A DNA stretch of 64,000 nucleotides, from the NCBI GenBank assembly GCA_037043015.1, contig CM073325.1, forward strand, positions 2,048,501 to 2,112,500, written 5' to 3'. Positions 60,481 through 64,000 of the stretch are shown here, one piece after another. Under the pieces are notes generated by a model that did not search any database, was not told where the DNA came from, and saw only the letters and a list, made by a program, of their open reading frames with translations. The stretch comes from Bryum argenteum. Lineage: Eukaryota; Streptophyta; Bryopsida; Bryales; Bryaceae. Made by a program: the position numbers and the translations under genes. How positions within the stretch are numbered: position 1 is the first letter of the stretch; the number at the start of each line of letters is the position of its first letter.

Positions 60481-61955
60481 CGCTTTGTGGTCCCTGTCAT
60501 TCTTCTTCTTCTTCTTCTTCTTCTTCTTATTTCAGCTGCTGCGATTGATCCCCTAGAGAGCAGTTTCAAATTTGGCGGAGAATGATTGCGGCAAACTTTA
60601 GTGCGTTTTGCGGCAAGAAATGAGCAATTGTGAGGATTTTGCGTTTCTGTTTCTCTTTTCTGTTCTTGCTATTTTCGGTACTCGCTGTTTACGGAAAAAT
60701 GATTTCGGTCAAATGGAGACGATCTTAGCTTTTTTGTTTACTCGATTGCGTTCTGCTTGATAGGTCGGAAGGACGACCCGAATAGCGATTGTCGGAAAAT
60801 TCGTTGCGGTGGCGTTCATTTATCATGTTTAGAGCGTTTGGAGACTAGGGGTTAAGTGCCTTTGGTAGATGAGAGATTGGAAGGTACTGGGGCTGCTACT
60901 GGAGATTTGAATTTCGTTCTGTTGAATTTGGCGTTGTCTGAATCCATCTGCGGATTTTTTATTTATTTTTTATTTTTTTGTTGCTCTTAAGCTACGTGTA
61001 AATTGAATCGAATATGAGATTAGTGTGTATTGTTCTGCGTTATCAGATAATTAGGTGTTGTCAGTTTGTATTTCGTTTTTAGGACTGCTATTGAGGTGTG
61101 TCCTGAATCAATTGATTAGAGCTGAGATAGATTGGAAGAGGATAGTTTTCTAGATAGAGCTTGTGTTGATTGTGTGCTGATCGTGTTCATTAGAGAGCAT
61201 TTACTGGTTTCAGTGGGGATATTAAGCTGTGTGTGAGTATTGTCTATTGCTTTCTTTAAGATTATCTTCTGAAGTTGTCATCTAGACGGAATTTTTGGTT
61301 ATCAATTGTGAGTTTCGCTTATTCGCCTGGCTAGTCTCGATTGCTTCAAGGTCGAAGCTAGAAATTCTAGGGCGAAGGGTTCAATCTTTGATCGTGATGA
61401 ACAGTTGTCATATTTTTCAGCAGAGGTGGAATAATTGATAAAGATTCCGCCTCTTCAAATTTAATTCGTCTTCTTTGCTCCATCGTTTTTCAGCCTTTGT
61501 CTTATTGCTGTGGCTAACGAATTGAGAGCCAGAGTGCTGCGAATTATGCTTTTTTTTTTTTCTTGCTGGAGTAGTTTGTGTGAGTCAAATGTATATATTC
61601 AGGAAGAGCTAGTCGCATAACAAGGATACGAACTTACTTGGTGTGATGTTGACGTGATGCTCGTTTGTGTATGCAGAAGTTTTGGACTCTCTGGACTCTC
61701 AATCATTTTAGCAATCCAGTGAAGTGCTGCAAGGAGAGGGAGTTTATGGAAAATGAGGGGACAAAGTTCGTTGTTGGTTAGGATTAGATTAGTGTTGACG
61801 GTGGACGAAGCTTTGCATGCGCGTCTCCTATGCACATCTTGCTGATGTTATTGGGCCAATAGTAGTGAGTTCGTCACAAGTGACGGAGGTGGAGGGTTTC
61901 ACTTTAGTTTGCCATCAACATCTTTCTTAAAACAGGTTTTACAAAGTTATCAAGC
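60481..61955 (+). promoter_or_regulatory. Probable LAZ1 promoter and 5' leader with a (CTT)n run
   Basis: A TTCTTCTTC run lies at about 60500-60527. A TTTCTTAAAACAG acceptor-like site precedes the ATG at 61956 by about 20 bases, which suggests an intron in the 5' UTR. The stretch is non-coding in all frames, with a T-rich composition like other plant 5' UTR introns. Confidence 0.45.
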
Positions 61956-64000
61956 ATGGGAGACATAGGGCCACCAGTTGTACTCATGGGTAGGTTTATC
62001 TGGCAAAGGTTAGCTGAGCCTGCAGCCCTTCAAAGCTTCGGAGCAGGGGACCTTACTTTGATTACTTGGGCGATAATTATCGCATCCGTTTTCGTGGTCT
62101 TCGGGCTGTGCCTCTCTTCCTATCTTTTATTTGAGCATCTATCGGGCTACAATGAACCCAAGGTGAGGTTTTGAAGCTTGACGAGTTGATGTGTTCAATG
62201 CACTCCACTGAAGTCCATGAATGTGTCTCAGCAAGGTCAATGTTTTTAAAATACGATAATATTCATAAGCCATTCAGAGTCTCAGAGTATGCTTTATTCT
62301 GTCTTTAGATATCTCTCATGCGATGAATATATCTTCCATAATGGTCAGCCGGGAGTGTTCCTTAAACTCAGCGAGATGTTAATGTGGCTCCTGTGGCTCT
62401 GTTGCAGGAGCAGAAGTGGCTGATAGGCATTATTCTCATGGTTCCTGTCTATACAATTACATCGGTAATTGTCTTACCTTATTAGATATCATGCGGGCTG
62501 ATTATGTACACAAGCATCGATTGAAATGTTCATGTGGAGACTTCATGTTTTTTTATATTTTGATATTGACACTGCGCCCTTCTGCATAGGTCTCAGTTTT
62601 TATCATTGAGTTTTACTTCAATTTCGATCTACTTCAAAATCGTAGGCGACTGCTACGAGGCGTTCGCATTATACTCCTTCGGGCAATATCTCATTGCTTG
62701 CTTGGGTGTGTAAAACCTCCGACCTTCGCCTTTTTTAGAATGCATTTCTCTTCTGCCTTTCTGTTGCGCTTATTTCATTGTAATCAATCCAGGTACAGAG
62801 CTCCAGTAAAAGTGCGATCTGGACTGATTCGTATATGTTACTGCAGGAGGAGACGAAATGGCTGTCGAGAAATTGGCTCAACGAGGAGCGGGGGGAACAA
62901 AAGAACCTTTGTTGGATAAGGAGACAGGAACTGAGGAAATCGTTCATCCATTCCCTGTGCGATATATCACGAACAATTGGACACTTGGTCGCTCCTTTTA
63001 CGACTCTGCAAAGTTCGGCATTGTTCAATATGTAAGTTTCATACTAAATTGGTTGGTCAAATCTTTCGTCTCGTTACGTAGTCAGGTCAAGTAAAGTGAA
63101 TTGAAGTCGTTGCATTCCACTCCGAGCAGTCGTGATTTTTATTTACAGTTATTATGGCTGTTGGATGATATACAGACGATATCTGGCCACTATGTGGAGC
63201 TGGTTTTTGGGAACACTTGTCTTGTATAAGTGATGTAGCAACAAGAGTCTTTGCAGGGCAATTTTCTTGATTGTGATGACTGGGATGTTTTATCTGATTG
63301 GACGCCATGTATGTCTTTTTGTGTCAGATAATAATCAAGGTAAGTTGCTCGTGGGCAGCCTTCATTCTGAACTTATTTGACATATATGGCGAAGGGGAGT
63401 TTGACTTTTCCAAGGGGTGAGTTATCTCGTTCTTTATTACCATCTTACTTACATCAGATATTATCATCTTCTTTGTCTCAGATTCTTCGGTGTTTCATCT
63501 TCATGAGCTAATCAAGTTCCTACCCCTCACTTGAGTGCAGCTACCCCTACGTAACACTAGCCCAGAATTTCAGTCAGATGTGGGCTCTGTACTGCCTCGT
63601 TCAGTTCTACTACGTCACCAAGCACGAGCTTCATGAGATCAATCCCCTCGCCAAGTTTCTCTGTTTCAAGGCCGTAGTCTTCGTGACTTGGTGGCAAGGT
63701 GTCGTCATCGCCTTACTTTTTGCAACAGGAGTTGCACAGAAGTGGATACCTGGCCACCCATCAGCTGTGAAACTTAACATGCTTCAGACCAATTTGCAGG
63801 ACTTCATTATTTGTATCGAGGTAAACCTCATTTAGACCGTGACGTTTGAATCATATGAAACAGTTCGATTGTGTTGTTTAGCCCGCTACTTTCCACAGAT
63901 CTATCCAGTGCCATTCAGCAGCTATTTCACTCGTTCACTGTTTCAGAGACAGAGTTCTGACAACACTCGTTTGTTCAGATGGCTATTGCAGCAGTGGCGC
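61956..64000 (+). CDS. LAZ1: LAZ1/TMEM184-like seven-TM protein (DUF300), 3' end outside window
   Basis: DUF300 proteins are multi-pass membrane proteins. Arabidopsis LAZ1 acts at the vacuolar membrane and in cell-death and brassinosteroid contexts. Exons are 61956-62162, 62408-62464, 62597-62705, 62847-63031, 63328-63416, 63541-63820 and 63979 to the edge, all in phase. Membrane segments include LTLITWAIIIASVFVVFGLC, WLIGIILMVPVYTITS, YVTLAQNFSQMWALYCLVQF and FKAVVFVTWWQGVVIALLF. Diagnostic blocks are GDCYEAFALYSFGQYLIACL, NNWTLGRSFYDSAKFGIVQY, DIYGEGEFDF and HELHEINPLAKFLCF. The sixth exon ends LQDFIICIE and the next opens MAIAAVA, as in the family. ATG at 61956 fits a short extracellular N-terminus. 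Exon 5 includes a perfect-looking donor (AAG|GTAAGT at 63340) that must be read through to keep the conserved part. Confidence 0.88.

Noticed and set aside
1-64000. CRISPR arrays, bacterial operons, tRNA or rRNA genes
   Set aside because: No regularly spaced repeats with unique spacers, no tRNA B-box with a folding cloverleaf, and no rRNA-like stretch was seen. The introns and gene content are eukaryotic.

Overview
This window is nuclear DNA of a green plant (streptophyte). The evidence is spliceosomal GT-AG introns in every intact gene, a chloroplast outer-envelope channel gene (OEP16), plant-type LAZ1/DUF300 and leucine-rich-repeat genes, and many plant-type transposable elements (Ty1/copia, CACTA, MITE-like and foldback repeats). 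I cannot name the species. The element mix and the intron style (roughly 80 bp to 1 kb) would fit an early-diverging land plant such as a lycophyte or bryophyte, but that is only an impression.

Layout. Positions 1-1025 hold the 3' part of a SEC23 (COPII coat) gene running off the left edge. Positions 1.0-41.2 kb are a transposon-rich gene desert. It contains, in order: a 643-bp solo LTR packed with heat-shock elements (2606-3248); the 3' LTR and decayed pol of a reverse-strand copia element (3265-4704); anonymous repeats; a second copia fragment (11.4-12.2 kb); a ~7.4-kb nested inverted-repeat (foldback-like) structure with embedded MITE-like elements (13.78-21.17 kb); a decayed unidentified reverse-strand coding region (23.95-27.7 kb); palindromes and hairpins; a decayed DUF7869-type gene (31.1-34.3 kb); a decayed CACTA element (Tnp2, DUF4218, DUF4216; ~35.5-40.57 kb); and an inverted, frameshifted copy of part of SEC23 directly against the CACTA terminus (40.57-41.23 kb).

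Positions 42.4-64 kb are a gene-dense island. It carries a small LRR protein (+), PARN poly(A)-specific ribonuclease (-), OEP16 (+), CacyBP/SIP-like (-), tubulin-folding cofactor B (+) and LAZ1/TMEM184-like (+, running off the right edge). For PARN, CacyBP and TBCB I could join every exon in phase from ATG to stop. OEP16 is complete except for an uncertain 5' end, and LAZ1 is open to the edge.

The genes do not form a pathway. They are housekeeping genes: vesicle coat, mRNA deadenylation, plastid outer envelope, protein turnover/co-chaperone, tubulin folding, and a seven-TM membrane protein. PARN/OEP16 and CacyBP/TBCB are head-to-head pairs about 1.1-1.2 kb apart. The most unusual items are the heat-shock-element solo LTR, the foldback structure, an intronic terminal-inverted-repeat element flanked by an 18-bp direct repeat, the SEC23 copy at a CACTA end, and the DUF7869-type gene with a divergent unidentified partner.
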